A stretch of DNA of 64,000 bases from Xanthostigma xanthostigma (taxonomy: Eukaryota; Arthropoda; Insecta; Raphidioptera; Raphidiidae): positions 61,292,948 to 61,356,947 of the forward strand of contig OY754464.1 in assembly GCA_963575645.1 (NCBI GenBank), in the 5' to 3' direction. Below are positions 46,704 through 58,910 of this stretch, piece by piece. The first letter of the stretch is position 1; each line of letters begins with the position of its first letter. The translations under genes and the position numbers were made by a program. Under the pieces are notes generated by a model, which saw nothing but the letters and a program-made list of their open reading frames with translations, did no database searches and was not told the origin of the DNA.

Positions 46704-49700
46704 TTAACCAGCAAATTCGAAAGAATAGCCCGACCCAAAACTGTGAGGTTTTCCTGGATCAACATTGTAGTCTGGCTCCTGTTGAACAGAGTTGCTTACT
46801 GGAGCTTTGTATTGAAGTGGTCTAGGCTGGGTATATCTTGGCTGATACGCAGGCGCTGGTGGAAAAGTGGCAGGGCCAGGTCTGTATCCAGAAGCTGCTG
46901 GACGGGAATAACCAGAAGCTTGATAGGAATCTTCACCTCGATACTGTCCGTCGTCTTGTGCGCCGTATGCGCGAGATACAGGCGCCTGGAAACCAGCCGA
47001 CTGTTGATATTGAGGTTGATACTGTGGTACGACAGCCGCCTGTTGTTGATACTGAGGAACTTGTTGAGCTTGCTGTTGGATCGGTTGCGGTGCTTTAGGA
47101 ATATGTGCTCCTTCGAGGATTCGGAATCCTTCTTTGCCGGCTGTATACTTGACACTGATCGTTTTTCCGTTCGGATCGACGTACGAATATTGTCCTTGAC
47201 GTGTTCCGTCAGGTGCAATGGACTCGCCCTGTTTAAGACCGTTGTCAGCGGCGAAAGCATAGTTGAAACCGCCGTCGTGTGTCAATTGTTGTTTATGCAT
47301 CAAGATGGCGGGTTGAACTTGTTGACCTCCGGCGGAACTTTGATAGATGGGAACGCGTTGTGCAGCTGCCTGACGTGGTTGGTACGACTGAGCTTGTTGC
47401 TCTTCGTAGTATTGTTCCGGTACGGCGCTTCCTCGTTGTTGGTAGTACTGTTGACAGTTGACTGTCCCCAGCACCAATACTGATGCAGTAATTATCTGAA
47501 ATAACAATTAATTAAAAAAAATATTGATACTCCTTCAAAAAAAGCAAATAAAAATCATAAAATAATAATAACAAAACTTTACTATTATTTTATGATTTAT
47601 TTGAAGAAGGTTTAATTTATTTTAAGTTTTACGTTACATATTTCTAAGATACCGGATTTATTTGAGCAGTATTTTCATTTTAGGATATAGAGTAGGCGTA
47701 CGCAGAGTTTTGTTCAGGGGAGAGTAAACATGGGCATTCAGATATCAAATTGCAATCAGGGCATAAACGGCACTCGAAATGTTTTATTCCAGAATTCACT
47801 CCTTAATTTTTTAAGTATAAATAAAAATAAGTAAATAGCCTTTTAAATACAAACTTTTATTAAAATATACTAAAATGAAGAAAATAACAAACTAGCTATC
47901 AGACAAATAAAATCATTTTATATATTACCTATTACGGGTATGAAAAAGTAGAGAGTCATCATCATAGTACGGAGAAACAATGAATGATAGCCGTCCCACG
48001 CATAATAGGTATGTATTAATTTGGGCGTTTGCGGTAGTAGATATAATATATAATATCTGCATGCCCGATTCACAAATTAGCATGTGATTATGTGGCAGAT
48101 CTAAAATTATGCACGTATTGTCTACAATTTACACGATCGTGAATCGTGACGCAAACAATCGAAAGTAGGTACTTATTTAATCCCCACGATCATACGATGC
48201 TCCGTTCTAATAAAAGGCAAGAACTTTTTGTTTAGGTACTGTCACGAAAGTAAATCAGCTACAAGTTGTTTTTGAAATATACGGATTACTCATGTACAGC
48301 TGAACTTGCTTGCCGCATCAACATCAGGTCGGCTCCAATTCAGTTACTATACTTTTTTATGTGCCTATGTACTTTTATAAAATGGGTTCCGACCTTAAAA
48401 CCTTATTATTTTAGGCTTTCCTGTGGCCTTTTTTGAAGGAGGAAGTTCAATATTTTTAAGTTGTTTTCCTTGTAAAGGCTTTGCAATACATATAGTTAGT
48501 ACGCTATTATAACCGCTTTTTCCTTAATACTTTAATACTATACCAGAAAAAAACTGCTGAACCGATTTAAGTAAAGCTTATTTTAGACCACCCTGAATGT
48601 ATGCCCCATTAAACATAAACAGTCATCAAAATTGGTTCACAAATTTCGAAGATATGCGGTAATACATATAGATGTCAGTTAAAAATGATTGAACTGATTA
48701 AAAAAATATATTATTATGGGACCAATCCGAACACATTCTGCATAAAATGACGTATATTTTTTTTAAATCGGTTCACCCTTCGAAAAGTTATGACTGGAAA
48801 AACAAATAAAAATATACCTATACATGTCGAATTGAGATAGCCTCTTTTCAAACTAAAAGTTCTTCTTGCAAATAAACACTATAGAATGTGAAATATGTGC
48901 ATTTTATTTTAAAAAATGGTAACAAGCAACACGAGTCGCTTGCGGCTTAAATTGCAATCATTTTTGGTATACCTACATATTACCAAGTTTATAAAAATTA
49001 AAATAATCAGCAGATTGATTTTTCAATTTTTCCGCGTGAGCCTAAATTTTTCTTTCAGTTTCCCGACTATTGACATAAAATAAAAAATACTGTCTCACGC
49101 TTCGATTTGTTTGTTTTCTTCTTTTACGTAGCCGTGTTTCAATTTTTTTAACATTAGTTATTACTATTCAAAGTTATGACACAAAATTGTTATCGAATAT
49201 TGAAACTGCAGAACACTCCCAAAACTAATTTGTTATTAGAGTAATTTAGGTTGGGTTAACAAGTCGTTATAAAAAGCAATGAACAATGAAAATGCACCTA
49301 TTTATGTAGGTTCAGATATAGTGTAGAAAGTATTAAATGATATGTTTTAAAATTTAACCACAAGCCTTGCGTTCCATGTTGGCCTTTACATAATGAAGTA
49401 GAAAATGTACTTATAACAAAAAAAAAATAGCTTCATCAGACCATGAAGTTTGCGGTACGTGTTTAAAATAAAAGTCAAGCCTTCATTTGTTATATTATAA
49501 GTTGTAACATTTACTGGTTTATAATATTATGCAATTATGTAGTGTTAATTTCATACGTTGCGCGCAGGAGCGGATCTAGGTTTTTTGAGATACGGTTTAT
49601 TGAAGTCTAATAGTCTTATTTTATATTAGACTTAGAATCTTTAAAAATAAGGTTTTAGAATTCATTCTCATTATCATCAAAATCAGAGATAATTAAATAA

Positions 49701-51603
49701 TTATAAATTCACCCAAAAAATATCAAAACTCACCTAAAAAATTGTCAGAATTTATTGAAATATTGTCAAAATTTACTCAAAAAATTGTAAAGAATTACCC
49801 AAAAATTTGTCAAAAACAACCGAAAAAAATTTTCATCATTCACTCAAAAATTGTCAACATGAAAAAGTATTAACAAGTACATTTTGTGGGCTCTTGATGC
49901 TTGGTGCTGTTTACATCGAAATAAACTGATTTTAGATACTTTCCGGTTTAGAAAAGCAAATAAATCAAGAAAACAAATCAGGTTTATTATCTCCTCTCTA
50001 TAGAGACTATTAACAACTTTCTCATGTAACTGATATGCTATCATTTTAATATCTTCTATTAGTTATATCTAGATATACATACAGTATGTAATGTATTTTG
50101 TTATAATATTATGTATCATTTATTTGAAATCTCTTATGAACACTTTAAAGTGTTTTGAACTTTTGATAATCATGATAACGAATATATGTCAATTTAAAAA
50201 TGTCATTATTACATAATATATATCACAAACCTGCAGCATTCATAAGTGTTTTAACAGGGGTGGATTTGGTTGTTGTGTCGCCCTTGAGCTGCCCTGCTAC
50301 GCCGCCCTTCTTGTTATGTCAAAAGATAAAAATGTTTGATTTGATAATGCGGGCAAATTAGACGAAAAAGGATCAAATATAGAGGAATGAAGAAATAAGT
50401 AAAGCACTGTTGACTTTTTTGACAACTAACTCTTAAGAGCCCTAGAAATAAGGGGCAAACAATCTTCCACCTATTTCGTTGGACGAAAAACTACCCCTGT
50501 GACGAGCCCGTTTTGACTATTCTTTATTTATCTTATAAACCGTTACTTTTTGTTTGATGTTTTGAATATTAGTGTTTGCATACATGGTAATGGTCTTGAA
50601 ATATTAACATTTCATAGTCGTAACAGAGAGGGAAAGCAATAAAATTCGTTCTCACAGTCGACGGAAAACTCATTCAATTATGAATTTTTAGCGCCTTCCA
50701 AATTTTTGTCACCTTTCATATTTTAGTCGCTTTTACAATTGTGTCGCCTCCCCAATTGTGTCGCCTAAGTTCGAGCCTCGCGCGCCTAAATCTAAACCTA
50801 TATTTAGTATCACACGATTTAAAAGAAAACTAATTGTATAAAGGATTGAACTGTAGATTATAGATGAGGTCTTAAGCGGATGTTAAAAAGTAAAATTTTA
50901 TAAATGCCTTTATTTCTGCACATTAATTGTTATAAAAGGCAAAGTTTGTTTGAACGTGATAAATTCGGAAATTATTCAACCGATTTGCAAATATTTGAAA
51001 AGGTTTAGAAGCTATATCTCACTACGCTACTTAAAAAGGAAGCTTTGTGGCGAATAATTTGCGAATTAATAAACCGTTTCGAAAAATCATTTTGCAAAAA
51101 CGTCTTTTTATCAGAGTGACATAGGTTATATAATATTACGCTGTGAAAAAAGGACATGAACCGTGAGTGAAAAATGTAAGGCTACTGTCGGGTATATCGC
51201 AGGCGATTTCTGAGTTAAGTTTGTGTACGCTAGATAAACTTAAAATAAGAGATTTAGATGAATCGCACCAGAAAGCTAATCTCTAAGTTCTTCTGTTGTT
51301 ACCTTTTGTAAGTTAACTTCATTAATAATTTATATAATTATTAATTTTTCCCATATAATATGTACGTGAAAACAACAAATTATCATTAAATAAGTTCTGT
51401 CTAACTCAATTATCACTTTTAAGAGGAATATTAGGAATGGCGTGTGAAATATTCCAATTCAAAAATGGAAAACCACGAAGCACTTAATAATTCCAATTAA
51501 AGCCACACTGCACTTTGCCCATTTTTTTCACTTCAAAAATATAATTATGAAAATTAACACTTAAAATTTGTATCAAAAAGGTACTTACAATAAAATTAGC
51601 CAT
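46704..51603 (-). CDS. Cuticular protein with Rebers-Riddiford chitin-binding domain (CPR family)
   Basis: Structural protein secreted by epidermis into the chitin cuticle. Two coding exons: 51603-51589 (MANFI) and 47495-46704, phase 0, giving 268 residues. The joined start MANFIIITASVLVLGTVNC is a textbook signal peptide, followed by a Q/Y-rich segment (QQYYQQ, EEQQAQSYQPRQ). The RR domain shows GGFNYAFAADNG, then GTRQGQYSYVDPNGKTISV, then KYTAGKEGF, fitting the RR-1 form of the extended consensus (usual ADExGF is AGKEGF here). The long C-terminal part is P/Q/Y-rich and likely flexible or cross-linkable. A short first exon encoding only the signal start, then a large intron, is common in insect CPR genes. 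An alternative ATG within exon 2's upstream sequence (at 47507) lies inside the intron acceptor and is rejected. Confidence 0.93.
47508..51588. other. 4.1-kb intron of the cuticular protein gene
   Basis: It contains no gene. At about 49700-49860, CACCTAAAAAATTGTCA / CTCAAAAAATTGT / CTCAAAAATTGTCA phrases repeat irregularly. At about 50255-50810 is a GC-richer block rich in (T)GTCGCC(C/T) and CGCCC motifs that looks like a degraded element (weak inverted ends GGGTGGATTTGG / CTAAATCTAAACC). Confidence 0.5.
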
Positions 51604-51674
51604 TTCAATAACACACAACAATTGACTATCAAACAACAAAACAAATGTGATACGATATAGTTAACGAACTACCA

Positions 51675-51682
51675 TATTTATA
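51675..51682 (-). promoter_or_regulatory. TATA box of the cuticular protein gene
   Basis: TATAAATA on the minus strand, 72 bases upstream of the MANFI start codon, so transcription would begin about 40 bases before the ATG. Placement is typical of insect cuticle genes. Confidence 0.65.
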
Positions 51683-52401
51683 TGTACCACCCCGAAACAA
51701 AAAACTGTGGTGGGTGACTTGAATTTATATATGTATTGTTACGGAAATACAATACATATGACAGCGGTGTAGAATTGAGGTGTTGTTATGGCCACTGGCT
51801 TCTTGCATTTCACTACATGCCAATTCAAATCATTTCATTATTCATGAGTTCACATTCAAGTATTCACCAGTGACATTCTTTCCAGGGGTTTTGAAAAAAA
51901 AAAATATTGATAAGATATTGGTAAGGCTGTAAAAACAATAAAAAAAAGTAAATTGAAATATGTCTGTTTTCCAATTAGAAATCATTGACACAAACACATC
52001 AATGGCGTTTATTTTGATTTCAATAAGTATTTACAGAGGTACAAAAATTTAAATTTTAATATCTGCCTACGTCATTAAAGTCAAAGCGCGTTTCTCATCA
52101 GCTAATACTACATTATTCTCTGTAAAAGAAAATTAGATTCGACTGATCTTGCCCCGCCAGAAAGATATTAATCAACTTTACTGCAAAAAAATTGACCAAT
52201 TTTGTTGAAATATTGTGCCCTAAAAACATGAAATGTCTGTAGATATGCAAGAAGATAGGTCATTGGTGTCTTTAAAAAAATAGGAGCCGGTTTTGGACGC
52301 TTAGCAGATGTAAAACACACATTTAAGCGAAATTCTAGTAACTAAATTTCGCCCCGTCAACTAAAGAAGTTCTAATACCTAAATATAGCCCTGTAACTCA
52401 A

Positions 52402-52855
52402 GACTGCTGCACACGAGGCTAGAAATGCTGCTAGATTTGCCTACTAGTTTTCTAGCGCTGATTTTCTTGATTGCTGTTAAGTGCTCGCTTCACACGAGAC
52501 TATTTTTCAAGCTTGATTTGTGGATAGATCTGGTGCACGCGCAGTGACAGTTCGAATATAAACACAGAGCAAAACGTGTCTGTTGTCTGACTCTGCACAG
52601 AATGCGACACCATGTTGGTTTGTGGGCCGTTGTTCATGTCGCTCACGTGACAAGATACTGTTTCCTGATTGGTTCTTGCTCATACCTAGCAGCAAATCTC
52701 GCAGGGAAAATAGCCCTTGTTCTAATTTTAAAACCTATCTTGTGAGCTAGCGGGTCAGCCCCCAGTGACGTAATTTCTAGCTTCGTACCCAGCCTACCGG
52801 CTAGTAGAACTCATAGCAGCGTTTCTAGCAGCATTTCTAGCCTCGTGTGCAGCGA
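52402..52855. mobile_element. MITE with long inverted ends
   Basis: The left end GCTGCACACGAGGCTAGAAA and right end TTTCTAGCCTCGTGTGCAGC are perfect inverted repeats, continuing inward as TGCTGCTAG / CTAGCAGCA. Target duplication not resolved. Interior sequence (GTCTGTTGTCTGACTCTG ... GTCGCTCACGTGACA) recurs in the opposite orientation at about 53685-53765. Confidence 0.75.
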
Positions 52856-53095
52856 CCTTAATACAAAGTGTGTATACAAGCGGTGAACGTGTCGCCCACG
52901 CAGTACATAGCGTCTCTGTGTGAGTAGTGACAGCTCACATAGAGAAGCAACGAGTATACAGTATATGGGCGCGCGCAGACAAAGAAGTCGATTCAGTGGC
53001 GTAGAGGGGGCATAAGAAAAAGTGATTCCGTTTCCGTCACGGCATGGTTTTACTACGCCAAACGCGCCAATAGATGTTTCACATAAAAAAATTGA

Positions 53096-53250
53096 CCTCC
53101 TCCTGAAAAGTCATTAAAAGAAGGAAAAAATAAAAAATTGAGGTCGGTGTCGATTAAATAAAAGTAGATATAAGAAGTTTTAGTAATTAAATTAGCTCCG
53201 ACTTTCAATTACCTTATTTTATTCCTTTTAATGACTTTTTGAAGGAGGTA
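53096..53250. repeat. Inverted repeat of about 50-base arms
   Basis: CCTCCTGAAAAGTCATTAAA ... GAGGTCGG on the left pairs with CCGACTTTCAATTACC ... TTTTAATGACTTTTTGAAGG on the right, with several mismatches and a ~50-base loop. Class unknown. Confidence 0.6.
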
Positions 53251-53664
53251 ATTGTTTTTTAAGTTTTATTTTTAGCGACGCGTTGTGCTGTGAAACTGCG
53301 CATTAATGTACAGATAAAGAACAAAGATGAACGTAATAGACTCCGCGAATCTAAGTGCAAGACGACCTTTCAGATTTACAAAAATAAGTAGAGCGCATCG
53401 CAATGCAAAATCGCACTGCACTCAACAAGATCATCTTACTCTCATACCACCTCTGATCTCTATACTAAACACGAGAGATTTGTATTTGTTTGTCGCGGTT
53501 AATCTCAGAAACTATTGACGCGATTTGAAAAATTATTTCACAGCTCAAATGCCTGCTTCTTCCCGAGTAGCCTAGGATATATATTATTGTGTTAATACAA
53601 AAGGGGGATGAGCAGTGAGCGGAAAATATAAAGCAAGCCAAAAATCCTTCACGCGTTTCTGAGC

Positions 53665-53770
53665 TAAGGCCGTTGCACATGGGAGTATTTTGTCACGTGG
53701 GCGACATGAACTAACGCCCACAAACTAACATGGCGTCTTTCTGCTCAGAGTCAGACAACAGACCATATAT
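53665..53770. repeat. Inverted partial relative of the element at 52402-52855
   Basis: GGCCGTTGCACATGGGAGTA, then TCACGTGGGCGACATGAACT and CAGAGTCAGACAACAGACC, is the diverged complement of 52540-52650. Only one end is recognisable. Confidence 0.55.
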
Positions 53771-54123
53771 TAAATACCCTCTATATCACTAGCAAAGATC
53801 GGGAGAAAGACTTAAATACTACGGTGCAAAAATTTATACGTCTGTCTCACTTATTATATTCTGAGTCTGATGCGCATATTCATGAATGGATGCGCGTCAG
53901 TTTGCACATGAACTAAGTCAGTGTTGACACTTTGAGAATTGATTTTCCCCTAACCCTAAAATGAAAATCCCCTAAAAAACATAGTTGTCAAAATATTTTC
54001 CCCTAAATTTTTAAAATTGAATTGAAATTTGTCGATTAAGTAGTTCAAGTAAGAAACAATAATTGAGAAGTTTTAAAGATTGATCTATCAAAACCTGTAA
54101 TAATTATTAAAACTAACTTCTAA

Positions 54124-54393
54124 AAGACCGCGCACTAGCACAAATCTACAAATTTTATTGCAGGTTTCCTAATGTGTTTCAAGTAATTTTATTAAATGAA
54201 AATCACTCCAACACGGCTAGAAAGAAATTGCAGCCAGCATCTGACGCGGACGGTCGTTGCTGCCTGCTGGTTGCAGGTGCTGGTCTCATGTGCGCTACCC
54301 CGTTAAATAATTATAAGTATCTTCATGAGCAGGCTTTTTGTTCCGTGCTATGTTGGTCGCGAAGGCTCCTGCTTGACAAGTGTGCGCGGTATT
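54124..54393. mobile_element. PIF-like MITE family B, copy 2
   Basis: The left end AAGACCGCGCAC and right end GTGCGCGGTATT are inverted repeats with one mismatch, flanked by TAA (54121-54123 and 54394-54396). Interior matches copy 1 at 45234-45724. Directly after it, CAACTACGAGATATTTCGTA and CAACTACGAGTTATCTCGT recur (54410-54470), perhaps an adjoining repeat. Confidence 0.7.
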
Positions 54394-54396
54394 TAA

Positions 54397-57300
54397 CACG
54401 TTGACTGTCAACTACGAGATATTTCGTAGGTTGTTTACTTGTACAAGATGCCAACTACGAGTTATCTCGTCCCTTCAATTACTTTCCGTATTTGTATAGC
54501 TGCGAGGAACCTCGTATATTACAGTGAAAATATGAATAGATGACCTCAGGACAGAGAATAAAAAATCAGGTTTGGCTTAAATGAACAAATAAAAACGTTT
54601 TTTTAAGCTTTTTATTAGTATGTACTATTATTAAAGTTTTTAATAATATAACATGATTAAATAAAATTGGCTACTTAGACCGGAATCGTGAAAAATGCCG
54701 TAGCAGAGAACGTATTTTTAAAACATAAAAATTTAAAAAAATAAAATGCATGAATGTTAGGACTATAAAATTAATTCAAATACAATTTTAACGTATTTGT
54801 ACCATTTATTTAAGATATAGTTATAACATAATTTTAATTACACCAATTTTACAACAAAAACATTAACAAACATTAATTTTGTTTTAATTATATTTACTAT
54901 TAAATTGTTTTAACTAGTGCATTAAAGTCTATAAACATACATTTAGTTTAATGATTATTTGATTAGGAATTATCTTAATTTAAGTAGATGAATATTATGT
55001 TAGAAGCTTATTTTTACACATGTATATGTTTATTCAAATAGTCTATAATAATAAGTGCTACAAATTTGTCAACATCGATGTAGTGTTTAATAGATATCTC
55101 ATTTGAATAATTTTTTAGATCATGCATTAAAAATATATATTTATAAATAACATTTATTTTATATTTGGATCAACATGAATATTTCTATATATATTCATAA
55201 TTCAACGATATTTAAATAATGATTTACAATTCTAGATAAATTTGAGCGCAAACCGCAAAAAACAGAAAATATTGCGGGCATTTCAATACGACGATAATTA
55301 TCATAAAAATTCGCCATATGCAAAAAATGGCACCGAAAAAATGTTGTAAAACAGTTGCCGCAAGTCAGTGATTTTTGTCTTTTTGTTTATTTTCGGACCC
55401 TTACCAGCTTTCAATGTCAATTATTATAATAATAATAAATTTGATTCTTTTTGACGACACAAATGTTAGCATAGACAGCAAAATTTTTTTTTGTTTCTGT
55501 GTTTATTTTATTACTCATTTTATTTGGGGAGAGGTTACACATTGTTGATTATTGTCTATTCACAATAACCTTCTGGAGAGTTCACAACTCTACCTCTAGT
55601 TAGGAGTTATTTATTTATTTATACGGTAGTTAATTTAAGCTGTTGGATGACACATCACGATAGCATATACAGAACATTTAGCACAATAAACAATATAAAA
55701 CATTATTTGAATACTTATGTATGAAGAGCAGATTCTGATATATTATTATTAATATTCCGGAGTTACGAAAGTGAAGAATTTTGTCCAAACCCATAAGATT
55801 TTTTTATGAATTGGAAATTTGTCAAAGCTCTAACTGTTAAATGATACATGTGAGAAAACGTCAAGAATTTCCAATATAAATTATGCACATTTGTGTTGAC
55901 CGTGATGGTGAAAATAAAATTTACATAATATTATTATACACAATATGTGTTAATGATACAACACAAATTGTTTATATTAATATTGAATTATTGAACGCCT
56001 CAATTGAAAGCAATTTTTTATTAAATTTATTGGAACAAAACGTATACTGCGTGAGAATTAAATGTAATGATTTAGCTCTCGTCATACGAAAAATGGAACG
56101 AACATGAAAAATAAGTTCATTTTCGAAACTCCGCGGTTGTATGGAAATAATTTTATTGTTTTTATCCAAAGAAAAATCGGTTTAACTGTAGTAATTTAAA
56201 TTATAATTGGAATAAGTGTCTATGTCTAAGATTAATATCCCGTGGGACAGGCTTACGTAAATGGGTAAAAATAATGGAAGTTACAATTTAAAATATTTTT
56301 TAAGAGAATTAATTCATTACCAGAAAATTGTTCTTTTAATATTTTTGCGTTCAAGAATTAATGTCAAATGAAGAAAACAGTGAAAACGAAATAATGGCAT
56401 TTTCAAATTTGGTCCATAAGCAAAAACATCATTTTTCATATAATACTTTCACATCTATAAACATCTTTTTGAAACTTGATATTTAATGTTTTTTATATGT
56501 TCGAACGACAGTGTATAAATTCAATAATATAATAATACAATTGTTATTGCACCAATAAACTAATAGCGACGTATCATAGTTAGTTATGTAATAATAATAT
56601 TAATATTGCTGTCAATAAGCGCTAAACATAATTTCTAGATCCCCTTTATTCCACGACAATTCATTTATCTATCTTGTTAGTAAACTATTTATATAATATT
56701 ATTTTTAAACATTTAAATATTTTTGATAATATATTTAGCAAAATCGATTTCAAACAGCGACAAATTTATCTTTTCAAAAATCACATCTTTTTTCGTATAA
56801 ACAAATCATTTTCTTACCATGCAGTCAGGCTTTGCCGAAATTAAAACAATGCGTATTTTTGATTGGCTCAGCAATTCTCTTCATAATAAAAATGTACTCT
56901 TATTATTTTTCGGCCAGTTTTTTAAAAATTTTTAATAAATTACTTAAAATGTAAACACGAAATATTTTTATAATACATTAGTTTATCATAAGATTACATC
57001 AGAAAAATCCAGTGGTATTATTTAATACCTTCGTTTTTACCTAAATTCTATAATAATTAGGTAACAATTAATATTCAGTTATAATTAATAACAATAATAT
57101 GCTGATTCTGTATATGCATTAAATGATTATTTTTATAGATAATATAGTTAATATATTTTTGGTAATGCAGGTATTTCAATTCTGTCGCTATATTACCGCG
57201 AACTTACTTTTTAGAGTTCCAAAATTACAAGATTATTTCAAATACAGACAAGCATTAACATTCAATTACTGGTTAACTCCAAAAAGCAAGAAAATGTAAT

Positions 57301-58258
57301 TTGTCAAAATCGGGAGGGCGGTAAGGATAACTTTTTAAATACAAATCTCGTTTCCTAATTAAAGTCTAAAATACGTCAAGAGTATCTTTTGAAATAACCT
57401 CGTTTTTCTTGTTTCTTTTTTTTGAACAAAAGCGAATTCTGCGCAGCCATTCGAAGAATTCATTGTCGAGGACTCTGACAAAAAATTTGGAATTTTAATG
57501 TTTTCGTGTTTCCTTACCCAACGTCTATATCGAGTTTTTTTTCTCAAAAATTGGGATTGTTCGTCTAGTTTGGGTATTTGAATTTTCATCAAAATATTGA
57601 ACGTATAGATAATATGGTCAATGTTGTTATTTTTGTAAATAAAAAAAGATTGAAAAATCTCTCGCCCTACTAATTATAAATTATAATACAATATAGGTAT
57701 TATGTTACCATTTGAGAAAAAGTTCTGGAAGTTTTTTTTTTTGTATAGCCGAACCTTTCTCATCTTATTCGCAAACACTAGCGCCGTGTTTCCACAAAAA
57801 GACAGTTTTGCGCGTACATTTAAGACAGAGAGAAAGATGGCAGACAACTGAAGTCATTAGCGTACCTATATACGTAAACTTGGATGTCTGATTTTAATTA
57901 ATTATTTATAATTACTACGGAAAGACTCTCTCTGTACCTACTAAAATTAAACGAAACATGTAGGTATATTTTTTCGTTTTTTGAAATTATCAAGATATTA
58001 ATTATTTAGTAGTTTTTGGTTTCACTTTAATATTATTCTTACGATAATATTATGAATTGACTACGTATTTTGAATTCGTAGGGTAGTATTTTTTTCAGTT
58101 TTCAGATTGGTGTTAATAGTTTACATTCACGTGCCCTTTATGAAAAGCTATTTGAAATGAAAATTTCTCACTTTGAAAAATTGAACAATTCTTGGCAGGT
58201 ATTAAAACATTATTGATAAATTTAGATGAGTTTAGTTACAGTTAGTCATTATAATATA
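54397..58258. other. Gene-free AT-rich DNA
   Basis: No gene or element ends that I can support. Short frames (for example 55883-56107) have no recognisable motifs and AT-biased composition. Confidence 0.5.
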
Positions 58259-58441
58259 TTGTTTATAGTAGCTACTGTTTGCTACAATTGTTAAGAAACA
58301 CCCATTGTTACAATGCTATCAACATAGAAAAATTAGTTTATTAATTAAATAAATTAAATAAACTAATTTTTCTATGTTGATAGCATTGTAACAATGGGTG
58401 TTTCTTAACAATTGTAGCAAACAGTAGCTACTATAAACAAT
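58259..58441. repeat. Perfect palindrome with ~84-base arms
   Basis: The left arm (58259-58342, starting ATTGTTTATAGTAGCTACTG) is reproduced exactly as its reverse complement in the right arm (58358-58441), around an A/T-only spacer of about 15 bases. I found no mismatch across the arms. No TA or longer target duplication stands out. Confidence 0.95.
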
Positions 58442-58637
58442 TATTGATAAACTAAAATTATGACTATAACATTCAATGAAAATTGACAGGTTTACTACAG
58501 TGAAAATTAAACATGGTTTTTTAATTAAATATAAAAGGATATTCAATTTTCTTGATAATCTTGGCGGACAATTTAAAATAAAAGTTCTTATTAACATAAT
58601 ATGAACAGGGTGTTGAAATTCCAAGTTTTCGTTCCAT

Positions 58638-58910
58638 TATTGCGCAAAGTATTAATTCGTTTTAAATGTTCATAGATTGATTAGGAAGGTCATTAATTGA
58701 AGTAGCAAAATCCTATATGAACATAGGTCATGTACTTTATTTAGTTTCAGACTACAAAAGTTTTAACTTTCATTATTATTACACAAATACATTTTTGAAT
58801 GTTCATAGCTCTATAATAAAATATCCTATGAGATATAGATGACAGAAAATGACCTTCCTAATCAAACTACCATTTTAAACGAATTGCATTTTAATACTTT
58901 GCGAAATCAC
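58638..58910. mobile_element. Inverted-repeat element (MITE-like)
   Basis: GCGCAAAGTATTAATTCGTT ... GATTGATTAGGAAGGTCATT on the left pairs with AATGACCTTCCTAATCAAAC ... AACGAATTGCATTTTAATAC on the right, with scattered mismatches. Boundaries approximate. Confidence 0.6.

Noticed and set aside
46698-47483. 261-codon plus-strand open frame opposite the cuticular protein
   Set aside because: It is the antisense shadow of the Q/P/Y-rich cuticular exon; composition (R, L, S, W runs) is that of a complementary strand of such codons.
55327-55371. Short frame MAPKKCCKTVAASQ
   Set aside because: Too short, with no supporting splice or promoter evidence and no family match.
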